A stretch of 64,000 nt of DNA from Clostridium_AD sp937920395 (GCA_052274345.1 DAVZGP010000002.1:62001-126000), one strand, 5' to 3'; shown: positions 35,572-45,282, numbered from the stretch's first letter. The notes: generated by a model from the sequence alone, not told the origin. Translations and numbers: made by a program.

Positions 35572-36357
35572 TTATTTTTGAAGATTATTAGCCATTTGCC
35601 ACATTTCATCAGCTGTTTTTAAAGTACTTGAACTAAGCTGAAACGCTCTTTGGGTCATAAGCATATCAGTCATTTCAGTACTAATATCAACATTTGATCC
35701 CTCTAAGTAACCTTGATTAATAGAGTAATCTTTGCTATCTGAGACAGTTATTCCAGATTTGGGCTGAAATAAACTATCACCTATTGATATCATTGAATTA
35801 TCGCCTACAACAGTTGAAATTTTTATTTTTCCAATAATAGCATTGCTACCCTTTATAGCTACATTACCATTTTCATCAACCTGAAAATTATTAGCAGTAA
35901 ATTTATAAGGTCCATTTACTTTATTAATATTATTACCACCCGTATCAACTATACTTAATCTGTTTCCCATCTCATCAACTATAGTTCCACTTGCATCTGT
36001 CAGAAAATTACCAGACCTAGTATATGCCTTAGTGTTATCTGGTTGAGTCACCTCAAAATAACCAGTGCCATCTATAGCTAAATCAGTTGATAGGCCCGTC
36101 TGCGTGAGTGAGCCTTGTGTATTATCTCTTTTCCATTCTCCTACCCTAACACCTGTACCATTTTGAAGCACAGTTTTCGAAGCAGCATTTACTGGATATC
36201 CTTTTCTATCAAGTGTCTCATGAACAAGATCTTTAAAATTTGTGTTTAGTTTTTTATACCCATTGGTATTTGCATTTGCAATATTATTTGATATTGTATC
36301 TAACTTTTCTTGTTGCGCCCTCATAGCACTTTTACTATCCCACATAATTTCTAACAT
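35572..36357 (-). CDS. flgG: Flagellar hook-basal body protein, FlgG/FlhP type
   Basis: A 261-residue rod/hook family protein. The N-terminal block with SNNIANANTNGYKK (about 22-35), the GTGYFEVTQPDN central domain and the C-terminal EGSNVDISTEMTDMLMTQRAFQLSS form the Flg_bb_rod and Flg_bbr_C signatures. It forms part of the distal rod or hook-proximal axis and is exported without a cleaved signal. It is the last gene of the flagellar superoperon, 29 bp after its paralogue. The FlgG name is chosen by position and could be swapped with that of its neighbour. Confidence 0.85.
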   Translation of the reverse strand: MLEIMWDSKSAMRAQQEKLDTISNNIANANTNGYKKLNTNFKDLVHETLDRKGYPVNAASKTVLQNGTGVRVGEWKRDNTQGSLTQTGLSTDLAIDGTGYFEVTQPDNTKAYTRSGNFLTDASGTIVDEMGNRLSIVDTGGNNINKVNGPYKFTANNFQVDENGNVAIKGSNAIIGKIKISTVVGDNSMISIGDSLFQPKSGITVSDSKDYSINQGYLEGSNVDISTEMTDMLMTQRAFQLSSSTLKTADEMWQMANNLQK

Positions 36358-36386
36358 CTGCTACCACTCCCTCCCATTCGTATTTT

Positions 36387-37169
36387 TTATTTTACTGTGC
36401 CTACTTCATTTACAGCTTTACCTAAAGTCTCATCAATAGCTTGTATGACTTTTTGATTGCTTTCAAAATTTCTCATGATTTCCATCATATTTACCATTTC
36501 GCTTGTAACATTAACATTAGATTTTTCAAGAGATCCTTGCCTTACACTAACATTTGCATTTTGAATGGGATTTGCTGCATCATATAAGTTATCTCCAACT
36601 TTTTTAACAGTATTATAATCTTTAAAGTCAACTAAATCAAATTTATATTGATTTTTACCATTAACACTAATATTTCCGTATTTATCAGATTTAAGTTTAC
36701 CATCACCAACAAATATTGGTTCTATTGCATTAGTTGCTGTATTTTTACCTAAAACCTTATCTCCACTATCTGTTACTAAATATCCACTTCCATCTATATG
36801 AAAATCACCAGTTCTTGTATAATAGTTTTTAGTATTTATGCCATTATCTCTTTGGACTGTAAAAAATCCCTTTCCATCAATTGCAAAATCTGTAGATTTA
36901 TCCGTTGTCTGTAAAACCCCTTCAGTAAAATCTGTATTTGTAGCATCGATTTGACTTCCCTGACTTAGAGAGCCAAGAATGGTTTTAACATTTTTACCAT
37001 TTACAGTTTTATCATAATTTTGTATTAAAACATCATCAAATGACTTGATAGAAAGATTTTCAGCTTTATATCCGTTTGTATTGGAATTTGCTATATTATT
37101 AGTTACAGTGCTTTGTTTAGCTTCTCCAGTTATGAGACCTGTAACTGCTGTGTATAAGGCTCTAATCAT
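36387..37169 (-). CDS. flgF: Flagellar hook-basal body protein, FlgF/FlhO type
   Basis: A 260-residue paralogue of the previous gene with the same modules: TNNIANSNTNGYKA (24-37), DFAIDGKGFFTVQRD in the middle, and EKSNVNVTSEMVNMMEIMRNFES at the C-terminus. It is predicted to be a rod or hook-basal component exported by the flagellar apparatus. Its ATG overlaps the TGA of a short upstream frame (37166). B. subtilis has an equivalent pair, flhO-flhP. Confidence 0.85.
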   Translation of the reverse strand: MIRALYTAVTGLITGEAKQSTVTNNIANSNTNGYKAENLSIKSFDDVLIQNYDKTVNGKNVKTILGSLSQGSQIDATNTDFTEGVLQTTDKSTDFAIDGKGFFTVQRDNGINTKNYYTRTGDFHIDGSGYLVTDSGDKVLGKNTATNAIEPIFVGDGKLKSDKYGNISVNGKNQYKFDLVDFKDYNTVKKVGDNLYDAANPIQNANVSVRQGSLEKSNVNVTSEMVNMMEIMRNFESNQKVIQAIDETLGKAVNEVGTVK

Positions 37170-37327
37170 TTTTTCACATCCTTAATAATTATTGGCATTT
37201 CATCTGGGTAACGCATACCATATCCATTTGCCTTAATTTCAATTTGTCCTTTACTCATTTCATAATTTATCTTTGAACCAGCGAGTAAACAACATGCCAT
37301 AATTAAACCAATTCCTATTCCTATCAA
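37166..37327 (-). CDS. Short single-helix membrane protein overlapping flgF (hypothetical)
   Basis: A frame of about 53 codons from TTG 37327; it stays open back to about 37396 but contains no ATG before the helix. The product has a hydrophobic helix (LLIGIGIGLIMACCLLAG) and then a short hydrophilic tail including GQIEIKANGYGMRYPDEMP. Its TGA overlaps the flgF ATG, the usual sign of translational coupling, and it fills an otherwise empty gap. The start is unresolved (TTG 37327, or an ATT/ATA after GGGGGAAG near 37390). Function is unknown. Confidence 0.6.
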   Translation of the reverse strand: MIGIGIGLIMACCLLAGSKINYEMSKGQIEIKANGYGMRYPDEMPIIIKDVKK

Positions 37328-37362
37328 AAGTTTCCTATCACTTAAAAAGTCTATTAATTTTT

Positions 37363-37821
37363 TTATCTTATATATAAATCCTTTATTAATAGTACTTCCC
37401 CCTTACCTAAATGCAATATTTCACAAACTTCATCAGTAGATGAGCCTTCACTAAATAACCTTTTTATTTCATCAACTTTTTCACTACTATTATTGCGCGG
37501 TGCATCCAAAATTTCATTCTCATTTTCTAGTTTAGTATCATCTTTAACAATTCGCTTATCTTTATTATCGTACTTTTCTTCATTGTTTTTATGAATTTCA
37601 TTGTTTTTTTCCATAAGTTCCTTAATACCCATTATTTCACTTTGGAGTTCTAAAATGCTTTCAGAAAACTCCGCTCTAAGTTCTCCTATCCTAATATCAT
37701 CATCTTGTATATTTCCAATAGCATTCCCTAGTACTCCATTAAAAGACTTATTTTGCTTTTTTATAGATAATACATTTAAAATTATAAGAATTAGTCCAAT
37801 AAAAATCAATAATCCTGCCAT
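37363..37821 (-). CDS. Single-helix coiled-coil protein after sigD (DUF6115-like, SwrB position)
   Basis: 152 residues: an N-terminal transmembrane helix (AGLLIFIGLILIILNVLS), a charged coiled coil (about 45-115) and a C-terminal helix-turn-helix-like block (IKRLFSEGSSTDEVCEIL, GKGEVLLIKDL) typical of DUF6115. It follows sigD directly, as SwrB, the activator of flagellar export assembly, follows sigD in B. subtilis, and has the same N-in single-helix plan. SwrB function is an inference. Start ATG 37821 is eight bases after GGAG; the frame extends to GTG 37830. Confidence 0.75.
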   Translation of the reverse strand: MAGLLIFIGLILIILNVLSIKKQNKSFNGVLGNAIGNIQDDDIRIGELRAEFSESILELQSEIMGIKELMEKNNEIHKNNEEKYDNKDKRIVKDDTKLENENEILDAPRNNSSEKVDEIKRLFSEGSSTDEVCEILHLGKGEVLLIKDLYIR

Positions 37822-37868
37822 ATAATTCACTCCAGATCTTAAAAATAAATTATTAATATATATTAATT

Positions 37869-38600
37869 CTATGATACATCATATTTTAGTTTTACTAATG
37901 CCTTTCTTAGGTTTATAAGTGCTCTACTGTGTAGTTGACAAACTCGTGATTCAGACACATTTAAAATACTTCCTATTTCTTTTAATGTAAGACCTTCATA
38001 ATAATATAAAGTTAAAACCATTTTATCCTTCTCTTTAAGATTTTCAATACCAACAGCCAAATATTCAATTTGCTCTTTTTCTTCTAATGCTTCCTCAGGG
38101 CTTGGACTACTATTATCTTTAATAGTACCACTAAGTGGCATATCATCCTCTTCAGAAAAGATTAAATCTTCAAGCGAAACTACCGATATATAATTTATAT
38201 TATTTTCAATTCTTGCAACTTCATTTATTGTAATACCAAGTTCAGTTGCAATTTCGTGGTTTGTTGGTTCACGATACAAGCATTTCTGAAGCCTCTCAAT
38301 TGCTTCGTTATATCTGTTAAGCTTATCCATAGCTCCCTTAGATATTGGGCTATTACGCCTAAGCTCATCTATCATAGCACCTTTTATTCTTATTGATGCA
38401 TAACTTGAAAACTTCATACCTTTAGTAGCATCATATTTTCCTAAAGCGTCCATAAGTCCTAGCATACCATAACTAATTAAGTCTTCATATTCAACATATT
38501 TAGTTTTTCCAATAATTACTCTAGAAGCAATGTATTTGACTAAAGGTATGTGTTTTTTTACAATCTGCTCTCTTATATCATCTGCTTTAGCTATGGACAT
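37869..38600 (-). CDS. sigD: RNA polymerase sigma factor SigD/FliA (sigma-28)
   Basis: A 243-residue sigma-70-family factor of the FliA/WhiG type. Region 2 (LVKYIASRVI, LGLMDALGKYDATKGMKFSSYASIRIKGAMIDELRR), region 3 and region 4 (LTLYYYEGLTLKEIGSIL, SESRVCQLHSRAL) are complete. It directs late flagellar genes such as flagellin; a matching promoter is suggested at 60277-60303. It lies downstream of the PilZ gene in the flagellar superoperon. flgM is not in the window. Confidence 0.95.
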   Translation of the reverse strand: MSIAKADDIREQIVKKHIPLVKYIASRVIIGKTKYVEYEDLISYGMLGLMDALGKYDATKGMKFSSYASIRIKGAMIDELRRNSPISKGAMDKLNRYNEAIERLQKCLYREPTNHEIATELGITINEVARIENNINYISVVSLEDLIFSEEDDMPLSGTIKDNSSPSPEEALEEKEQIEYLAVGIENLKEKDKMVLTLYYYEGLTLKEIGSILNVSESRVCQLHSRALINLRKALVKLKYDVS

Positions 38601-38612
38601 TCTAAAACCTCC

Positions 38613-39257
38613 TCAAATTTTTTTCATTTGATTTCTCATAAGTTGAAAAATATATTTAATAAGTTGCTCACGTGTTCCGTTATCTAAAAACTCAAAACTA
38701 AGACCACAAATAAATCTACCCTCATCGTCTTTCATTATCCTCTTTGTTTGTCCCACAATAAGTACCTCTTCATCATTAACAGTTAATGATATAAATAAAA
38801 AATCGTTAGGACTGATTTTCTCAGACACCTTAACCCTCATGCCACCACCACTTAAATCAACAAGTACTGCTTTTAAATATTTACTATCATCAATTGTGCT
38901 AAGATTTACTTTGGGTTCATTTTTAAGATTTATGTATTTAGCAGTTTTTACTAATGGTACTCTAACATATCGTCTTCTCTGAATCCTTTTTACTTGCTCA
39001 GGTTTTGCTATGAGTAAAATAGGTATATTCTCAAATTTACGTCCTATTATTATTGATTTAAATTTATAAAGATTTTCTTCTGCATAATAAAGTACATCTA
39101 TAATAGACCCCTTTGACAATGGAACATATTCACCAGCACTCGAAGGAATACTAATTGCTATATAGTCCTCTGTTATATCTTGTATGTTGCTATTAAAATA
39201 TTTTTCATTAATCAATATTTCCAATTTTTTGTTTAATTTAAAATCAACTTTAATCAC
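38613..39257 (-). CDS. PilZ-domain c-di-GMP receptor (YcgR-like flagellar brake)
   Basis: A 214-residue YcgR-like protein: an N-terminal PilZN/YcgR domain (about 8-90), then PilZ with Arg95-x-x-x-Arg99 (RRRYVRVPL) and Asp134-x-Ser-x-x-Gly (DLSGGGMRV), the two motifs that bind c-di-GMP. Proteins of this type slow the motor at high c-di-GMP. The motifs are intact, so binding is likely. The start is GTG, eight bases after AAGGGG. It lies between flhG and sigD, linking c-di-GMP to the flagellar regulon. Confidence 0.9.
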   Translation of the reverse strand: MIKVDFKLNKKLEILINEKYFNSNIQDITEDYIAISIPSSAGEYVPLSKGSIIDVLYYAEENLYKFKSIIIGRKFENIPILLIAKPEQVKRIQRRRYVRVPLVKTAKYINLKNEPKVNLSTIDDSKYLKAVLVDLSGGGMRVKVSEKISPNDFLFISLTVNDEEVLIVGQTKRIMKDDEGRFICGLSFEFLDNGTREQLIKYIFQLMRNQMKKI

Positions 39258-39269
39258 TACTACAACCCC

Positions 39270-40127
39270 TTATGAAAAAATGCTGAAAATTTTCTTAAAT
39301 AACCCCTCTACTCCAATATTACTTGATTTGTCTATCGTGCCCTCAATTTTACTTGCAATTTTATTTATATCCTTAGATACCTCAGAATTCGGATAACTTA
39401 CAATTACAGGTTGTTGTTGCCTTACTGCATAAGCTAATTTTTTATCTTCCCCAATTTTACCAAGGTATTCTATTTCCATATTTAGAAATTTAATAACAGC
39501 ATTATTAAATTTATTAAAGGTCAAATTAGCTTCATTATTGTCGAGTGACCTATTTATTATAACTTTTGCAGAATTCTTAATTTTAAAATGATTAACAGCC
39601 TTGAGTAAACTATATGCATCTGTAAGTGAAGTAGGTTCAGGTGTTGTTACAATTATTAAATCTTCACAGCAAGCAATAAATCCCAAAACGCTTTTATTTA
39701 CACCTGCTCCAGTATCCATTATTATATAATCAAGCCCTGTTAAAGCTGTAAGCTTTTTTAAAAATTTATCTCTTTGAATTTCTGTTAAATCCTCAACTTT
39801 TGTAAGCGCAGATCCTCCTGGAAGAAGTTTTACACCATATGGCCCAGTTACAACAACATCTTCAATTTCCTTATCATTGCATATAACATCAAATACATTA
39901 TATTTAGACAAACACCCCATTATAATATCATCATTTCCCATGCCAATATCTGCATCAAAAATCATAACTTTTTTCCCCATTTTCTGTAGTGCTATAGACA
40001 AATTTACCACTATATTACTTTTGCCTACTCCACCTTTACCTGATGTAACAGTTATAATTCTTGGCTGCAAACTTACTTCGTTACCATCATTCGCCATTTG
40101 CCTAAGTCTTTGTGCTTGGTCTAACAT
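39270..40127 (-). CDS. flhG: Flagellar number regulator FlhG (YlxH, MinD-like ATPase)
   Basis: A 285-residue ParA/MinD-family ATPase with the deviant Walker A SGKGGVGKS (29-37), the DADIGMGND block and the DTGAG switch. FlhG stimulates FlhF GTPase and limits flagellar number and placement. The N-terminal DQAQRLR segment is the FlhF-activating helix seen in the family. The start overlaps flhF by seven bases. It is followed by the PilZ gene and sigD. Confidence 0.94.
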   Translation of the reverse strand: MLDQAQRLRQMANDGNEVSLQPRIITVTSGKGGVGKSNIVVNLSIALQKMGKKVMIFDADIGMGNDDIIMGCLSKYNVFDVICNDKEIEDVVVTGPYGVKLLPGGSALTKVEDLTEIQRDKFLKKLTALTGLDYIIMDTGAGVNKSVLGFIACCEDLIIVTTPEPTSLTDAYSLLKAVNHFKIKNSAKVIINRSLDNNEANLTFNKFNNAVIKFLNMEIEYLGKIGEDKKLAYAVRQQQPVIVSYPNSEVSKDINKIASKIEGTIDKSSNIGVEGLFKKIFSIFS

Positions 40128-41368
40128 ATCGTATCCTCTCCCAATATAAGGTTAATAATTGAGTCAACAGATAACTCTTTAATATCATCAGGTACATTCT
40201 GACCGGTTGACACAAAACTAAGCGGTATTTTAGCAGTTTCTAATATATTTAGTATAGATCCATATGTGGAAGTTTCATCTAATTTAGTTACTATTATACT
40301 ATTATAATTCAAAATTTGGTATCCTTCAATAATATATTTTAAGTCTTTATTCTTCGTTGTAGCACTCAACACCAACTGAATATTTTTTGTATCAGCTTTT
40401 TCTACAAAAGTTCGAAGTTCAGCTATTTGCATTCTATTTTTACTACTTCTTCCTGTAGTATCAATTAAAACAACCTCACATTCACTCATAGTTTCTATTG
40501 CATCATCCATATCATTCATATTATATACAACCTTAAAAGGCAAGTTCATAATATCAGCATAAGTTTTGAGTTGCTCTACTGCACCTATTCTATAAGTGTC
40601 TACAGTAATCAGTCCTACCTTTTTCCCCTCAACTAGAGCAAGTCTACCTGCAAGTTTTGCTATGGTAGTAGTTTTTCCTACACCTGTTGGACCTACAAGC
40701 ACTATTCTACCTTGAAGTTTTGGCTTAATCACATGAATCATATCTTTTAATACAATTTTTAATTTTTCTAAATATGTCACATCATTTGTATTATTCTCAA
40801 TTTCCATCATTATATTTTCAATGTTTTCACTATCTACATCATTTTCACGTAATATCTTTTCTATATCATTTTTCTGATTATCGTAAGGCTTGTCTGAATG
40901 TGAAAGTTCTCTCTCCTGAGAGAGTTTTCCGATCATAGTTTTCATTTTTATCATTTCACTCATTAATTTATCTGAATAATTATCACTACTATTATCGTTT
41001 TTTTCCTCAACCTGATTTGAAATTTTATGTACTACACTATTTTGTTTTTGACTCTGCCTAGAATCATCTTTAATTGCATTTTCTTGTTGCACAACTTTTT
41101 TAATTGCTTCAATACTACTTAATTCCATACTACTTAATTTATTATTATTATTATTTAGAATATTACTATTTACAACATTTTGTTCCTTATCATCGATTTG
41201 ATTTTCAACTGCAGCAGTAACTTCAATAAGCTTGCTAGTGAATAATCCCTTTATTCCTGGCTTTCTAATTTTTCTTTGACTTATAATTACTGCATCCTTA
41301 CCTAGTTCATATCTTATTCTTGTCATAGCTTCATTCATGGTTTTAACGATATAACGTTTTATAATCAT
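40121..41368 (-). CDS. flhF: Flagellar SRP-like GTPase FlhF
   Basis: A 415-residue SRP-family GTPase: a basic N-terminal B domain, a long low-complexity linker (Asn/Lys/Glu-rich, about 70-150), then the NG domain with GPTGVGKTTTIAKLAG, DTYRIGAVEQL, DTTGRS and TKLDETS. FlhF positions the first flagellar ring components at the membrane. It overlaps flhA and flhG by a few bases at each end, so the three are translationally coupled. Confidence 0.95.
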   Translation of the reverse strand: MIIKRYIVKTMNEAMTRIRYELGKDAVIISQRKIRKPGIKGLFTSKLIEVTAAVENQIDDKEQNVVNSNILNNNNNKLSSMELSSIEAIKKVVQQENAIKDDSRQSQKQNSVVHKISNQVEEKNDNSSDNYSDKLMSEMIKMKTMIGKLSQERELSHSDKPYDNQKNDIEKILRENDVDSENIENIMMEIENNTNDVTYLEKLKIVLKDMIHVIKPKLQGRIVLVGPTGVGKTTTIAKLAGRLALVEGKKVGLITVDTYRIGAVEQLKTYADIMNLPFKVVYNMNDMDDAIETMSECEVVLIDTTGRSSKNRMQIAELRTFVEKADTKNIQLVLSATTKNKDLKYIIEGYQILNYNSIIVTKLDETSTYGSILNILETAKIPLSFVSTGQNVPDDIKELSVDSIINLILGEDTIC

Positions 41369-43440
41369 TGTAGAGTCACAACTCCTTCGGTTTTGATCTC
41401 AACTTCGTTTGGTATCTCATTAAGAGAAAGCACAGTGACTGTAGGGAATACCATTTCAATTAACCGTCTAAATGCTGGTCTTATCTTTGGGGATACTAGT
41501 ATAACTGGTTGGTTATTATGAAAATATATTGTATCAATATTATTTTTAATAGAATTTAATATTTTACCTGTAGTCTCTGGATCTACTGCCGGAAACGAAC
41601 CTTGTATTGATTTTTGAATATTATTAGATATAATATTCTCAACTTCAGGTGTTAATGTCATGATTGTCATAACTCCATTTTCATCAACCAATCCATTACA
41701 AATGCTTCGTCCAAGTGAAAAACGTACATATTCCGTTAATACTTCTGTATCCTTAGTTACTCTAGCATTATCTGCTAGGGATTCTAAAATAGTTACCATG
41801 TCCTTTATAGCAACCTTCTCCTTAAGAAGACTTTGAAGAACCTTTTGAACTTCTCCAATAGTCATAAGATCTGGTATTAATTCTTCAACTACCGTATTAT
41901 ACTTTTCTTTTACAGAATCAATTAACAACTTAGTTTCTTGTCTTCCAAGAAGCTCAAAAGCATGATTCTTAATAGTTTCTGTTAAATGAGTTACCATTAC
42001 TGTAGTTGGATCTACTACTGTTAATCCTTTAATTTCCGCATCTTCTCTTTGATCATTATTTATCCATACTGCTGGTAATCCAAATGTTGGCTCAACAGTA
42101 TTAATGCCTTGCATAGTAATATCTTCAGACCCTGGATCAATGCAAAGTAGCATACTTGGCATTAATTCGCCTTTAATTATTACAGTACCTCTTATCTTAA
42201 CTACGTATTCATTTGTTTTTAATTGCAAATTATCTTTAATTCTAATAGGTTGTACAACAATTCCCATCTCGAGTGCGCACTGTCTTCTTACTGATGCTAT
42301 TCTTTGTAATAAATCTCCTCCTGAAGCTTCATCTGCAAGTGGTATTAAACCATAGCCTATCTCTATTTCCATAGGCTCCACAGAAATCAAATTCATTACA
42401 TTCTCCGGTTCTCTATTTTCGGTTTCATGACTTTCTTGTTCTACATTCTCTGCTAGTATAATTTTTTGATCTTTTTCATCCTTGTTTAAGAAATACGCAC
42501 TGGCTGCTAAACCAATAGCAAGTATTATGAAAACAAAATGTGGCATTCCTGGAATACAAGCCAAAACTAATAACACAACTGATGCTAAAGCAATAGCCTT
42601 TGGAAATGTAGTAAGTTGCTTTGTTATTTGAGTTCCTAAATTTGTAGTACTACTAGATCTAGTAACCAAAATACCTGATGCAGTTGATATTAAAAGAGCT
42701 GGAATCTGACTTACAAGCCCATCTCCTACCGTTAACCTAACATAAGTCGTTGCAGCAGTCCCAATTGGCATGCCTAGCATTACAACGCCTATAATTATAC
42801 CTCCGAAGATGTTAATTATAGTAATAATTATACCTGCTATTGCATCTCCTTTTACAAACTTTGAAGCCCCATCCATCGCCCCATAGAAACTAGCTTCATC
42901 TTGTAGTTTTGTTCTTCTCTCTCTTGCCTGTTCTTCAGTTATAACCCCTGCATTCAAATCAGCATCAATACTCATTTGTTTACCTGGCATAGCGTCTAGT
43001 GTAAATCTAGCAGATACTTCTGATACACGACCAGCACCGCTTGTAATAACAACAAACTGTATAATGATGATTATTAAGAAAATAATTATTCCAACTACAT
43101 AATTACCACCAACAACAAACTCACCAAAGGCCTCAATTATATTACCTGCATAAGCTTGCGTTAATACAAGTCTAGTAGATGAAATATTTAAGCCTAATCT
43201 TAAAAGTGTTGTAATAAGTAATAAGGTTGGAAACACTGAAAATTGCAAAACTTCTGTTGTAAACATTGTCAATAATAAAATCACAACTGCTAGTGTAATA
43301 TTAAATGCAATTATTACATCAAGAAGGGCTGGTGGTAAAGGAATAATTATCATTAAAACTATCCCTATGACACCAAAAGGTACTATTACATCCAAATTAT
43401 TTTTAATGTTGAATTTTGCTTTTTCAGCCACAAGTATCAT
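41365..43440 (-). CDS. flhA: Flagellar export gate protein FlhA
   Basis: A 691-residue export-gate component: eight transmembrane helices (about 15-310) with the FHIPEP-type region (LRLGLNISSTRLVL, DAMPGKQMSIDADLNAG, RERRTKLQDEASFYGAMDGASKFVKGDAIAGI as separate conserved blocks), and a cytosolic domain (about 350-690) that docks chaperone-substrate complexes. Length is normal. It lies between fliR-flhB and flhF. Confidence 0.96.
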   Translation of the reverse strand: MILVAEKAKFNIKNNLDVIVPFGVIGIVLMIIIPLPPALLDVIIAFNITLAVVILLLTMFTTEVLQFSVFPTLLLITTLLRLGLNISSTRLVLTQAYAGNIIEAFGEFVVGGNYVVGIIIFLIIIIIQFVVITSGAGRVSEVSARFTLDAMPGKQMSIDADLNAGVITEEQARERRTKLQDEASFYGAMDGASKFVKGDAIAGIIITIINIFGGIIIGVVMLGMPIGTAATTYVRLTVGDGLVSQIPALLISTASGILVTRSSSTTNLGTQITKQLTTFPKAIALASVVLLVLACIPGMPHFVFIILAIGLAASAYFLNKDEKDQKIILAENVEQESHETENREPENVMNLISVEPMEIEIGYGLIPLADEASGGDLLQRIASVRRQCALEMGIVVQPIRIKDNLQLKTNEYVVKIRGTVIIKGELMPSMLLCIDPGSEDITMQGINTVEPTFGLPAVWINNDQREDAEIKGLTVVDPTTVMVTHLTETIKNHAFELLGRQETKLLIDSVKEKYNTVVEELIPDLMTIGEVQKVLQSLLKEKVAIKDMVTILESLADNARVTKDTEVLTEYVRFSLGRSICNGLVDENGVMTIMTLTPEVENIISNNIQKSIQGSFPAVDPETTGKILNSIKNNIDTIYFHNNQPVILVSPKIRPAFRRLIEMVFPTVTVLSLNEIPNEVEIKTEGVVTLQ

Positions 43441-43446
43441 CCTTTA

Positions 43447-45282
43447 CTATTTTTTCTTCAGTTTATATACCAATGCTAATATCTCCGCTACTGCTTGATA
43501 CATATCCGCTGGGATTTCTGAGCCTATCTCTAATTCCTTGTATATTAACCTTGCTAAAGGTTTATTTTCAATAATTGGGATATCATTTTCACTTGCAATT
43601 TCTTTTATTTTTACAGCAACATTATCTGCACCCATAGCCACAACTATAGGTGCTCCATCTCCGCCTTGCTCATATTTAATTGCTATGGCAAGGTGAGTTG
43701 GATTTGTAATGACAACTGTAGCATCAGGTACATCTTGCATCATTCTACCTGATGCCATTTCTCTTTGCTTTTGTCTGATTTTCGATTTAATTTGAGGGTC
43801 TCCTTCTTGTTGCTTATATTCTTCCTTAATTTCCTGCATACTCATTTTTAATTCTTTATTGTGTTTATATTTCTGATAAGAAAAATCAATTATTGATACT
43901 ATAAGCATGAATAATGCTATTTTAAAAAATATATCTATTACAAGACTTCCAAATGCAGCCAAAACAGCTTCTATCTTCAGACTTCCATAGGTCATTATGT
44001 CCATATAATTAGCTTTAACAAACTTATAAGCTATAATTGATATAATAGTTACTATTGCTAAATTTTTTATCAAATCCACCACTGATCTCATAGAAAACAT
44101 TTTTTTAAATCCACTTATAGGATTTAATTTTTTCAAATCTGGTTTAAGTGGTTCCCCTGTAAATATAAATCCAGATTGCATTAAACTAGCAACTATTCCC
44201 ATGATCATAATAGGAACTACAATTGGTAAAATTAAAATTCCAAATTTCATAAGTGATACAAGTAGCACAGTTTTAAATGTATACTCAGTAAGTGTAAAAT
44301 TTAAATAATTGTTTAAGAAAAGAATTACAACTCCTTTTAAATTGTCTAGAGTATAAGTCCCAAGTGTTATCATTAGAAGTGTTACTGTAAGCAATGTAGT
44401 TGTAGAAGATAATTCCTTACTTTTTGCAACTTGACCCTTTTTTTTTGATTCACTTTTCTTTTTAGGAGTAGCCTGTTCAGTTTTTTCACCACTATCCGCC
44501 GAAATAAAAATTAATAATGGTATAACTTTATAGAATCCCTTAATTATATCTGGAATAGTATAGAAAGAATTCACTATTAATTGTAAAGCAGCTGGAAGCA
44601 CCAAAGAAAAACAAGCGAGTCCTATTACTATCTTTATTGGCATACCTAGTATCATAACATTTAATTGTGGTACTGTCCTTGACACAAGTCCAATACTCAA
44701 ATCTGTTATAATAACTATTAAAATAATTGGTATTGCTATTTTTAACCCAAGTGTGAAAAACTCTATAAAAACTTTCACCATCATCATAGCTGTCTGCTGA
44801 TTGAGTATAAACTTTCCGATTTCCACATTGTTGAATGAGTCAATAATCGCTCTTATTAGCATGTGATGACCATCCACAACAAAAAACATTACAAGACTTA
44901 CTCTATAAAGTAAAGTTCCAAGCAAAGTAACGTTATCATTAGATATTGGATCAAACATGCTCATCATAGAAAATCCAATTTGAAAATCCATAAGCTGTCC
45001 AGCCATTTGCGCGGAGTAAAAACAAAACTTTGTTAAGTACCCAAGCATTAAACCAGTAACAACTTCTGATAATGCAAATATTATAAGTGTTGCATTGTTA
45101 GTAATTAAATTTACATTTTGATAATTAATGCCAGGCATAATTATAAAAGTGAATACAACACAAAATCCAACCTTAAGCATCACAGGAGCACCAGTTGGGA
45201 AAAAAATTGGTAGACTCATAAAAAATGATGATATTCTAAGTAACACCATTATAAAACCTAAAAGATAAATAGCATTAACCAA
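43447..45282 (-). CDS. fliR-flhB: Fused flagellar export protein FliR-FlhB
   Basis: 611 residues in one frame. Residues 1-260 are FliR (six helices, GLMLGYLTKF, QIGFSMMSMFDP). From about 264 the FlhB N-terminal signature EKTEQATPKKKSESKKKGQ starts. The FlhB cytosolic domain holds the autocleavage site NPTH at 527-530, which switches export from hook to filament subunits. Such fusions are known in Clostridium, and no stop or frameshift separates the parts. The start is TTG, eight bases after AGGTG. It is followed by flhA. Confidence 0.95.
   Translation of the reverse strand: MVNAIYLLGFIMVLLRISSFFMSLPIFFPTGAPVMLKVGFCVVFTFIIMPGINYQNVNLITNNATLIIFALSEVVTGLMLGYLTKFCFYSAQMAGQLMDFQIGFSMMSMFDPISNDNVTLLGTLLYRVSLVMFFVVDGHHMLIRAIIDSFNNVEIGKFILNQQTAMMMVKVFIEFFTLGLKIAIPIILIVIITDLSIGLVSRTVPQLNVMILGMPIKIVIGLACFSLVLPAALQLIVNSFYTIPDIIKGFYKVIPLLIFISADSGEKTEQATPKKKSESKKKGQVAKSKELSSTTTLLTVTLLMITLGTYTLDNLKGVVILFLNNYLNFTLTEYTFKTVLLVSLMKFGILILPIVVPIMIMGIVASLMQSGFIFTGEPLKPDLKKLNPISGFKKMFSMRSVVDLIKNLAIVTIISIIAYKFVKANYMDIMTYGSLKIEAVLAAFGSLVIDIFFKIALFMLIVSIIDFSYQKYKHNKELKMSMQEIKEEYKQQEGDPQIKSKIRQKQREMASGRMMQDVPDATVVITNPTHLAIAIKYEQGGDGAPIVVAMGADNVAVKIKEIASENDIPIIENKPLARLIYKELEIGSEIPADMYQAVAEILALVYKLKKK

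Noticed and set aside
43447..45282. FliR-FlhB fusion as a frameshift error
   Set aside because: Both halves are intact in one frame with a reasonable junction, and such fusions are known in Clostridium, so it is accepted as real.
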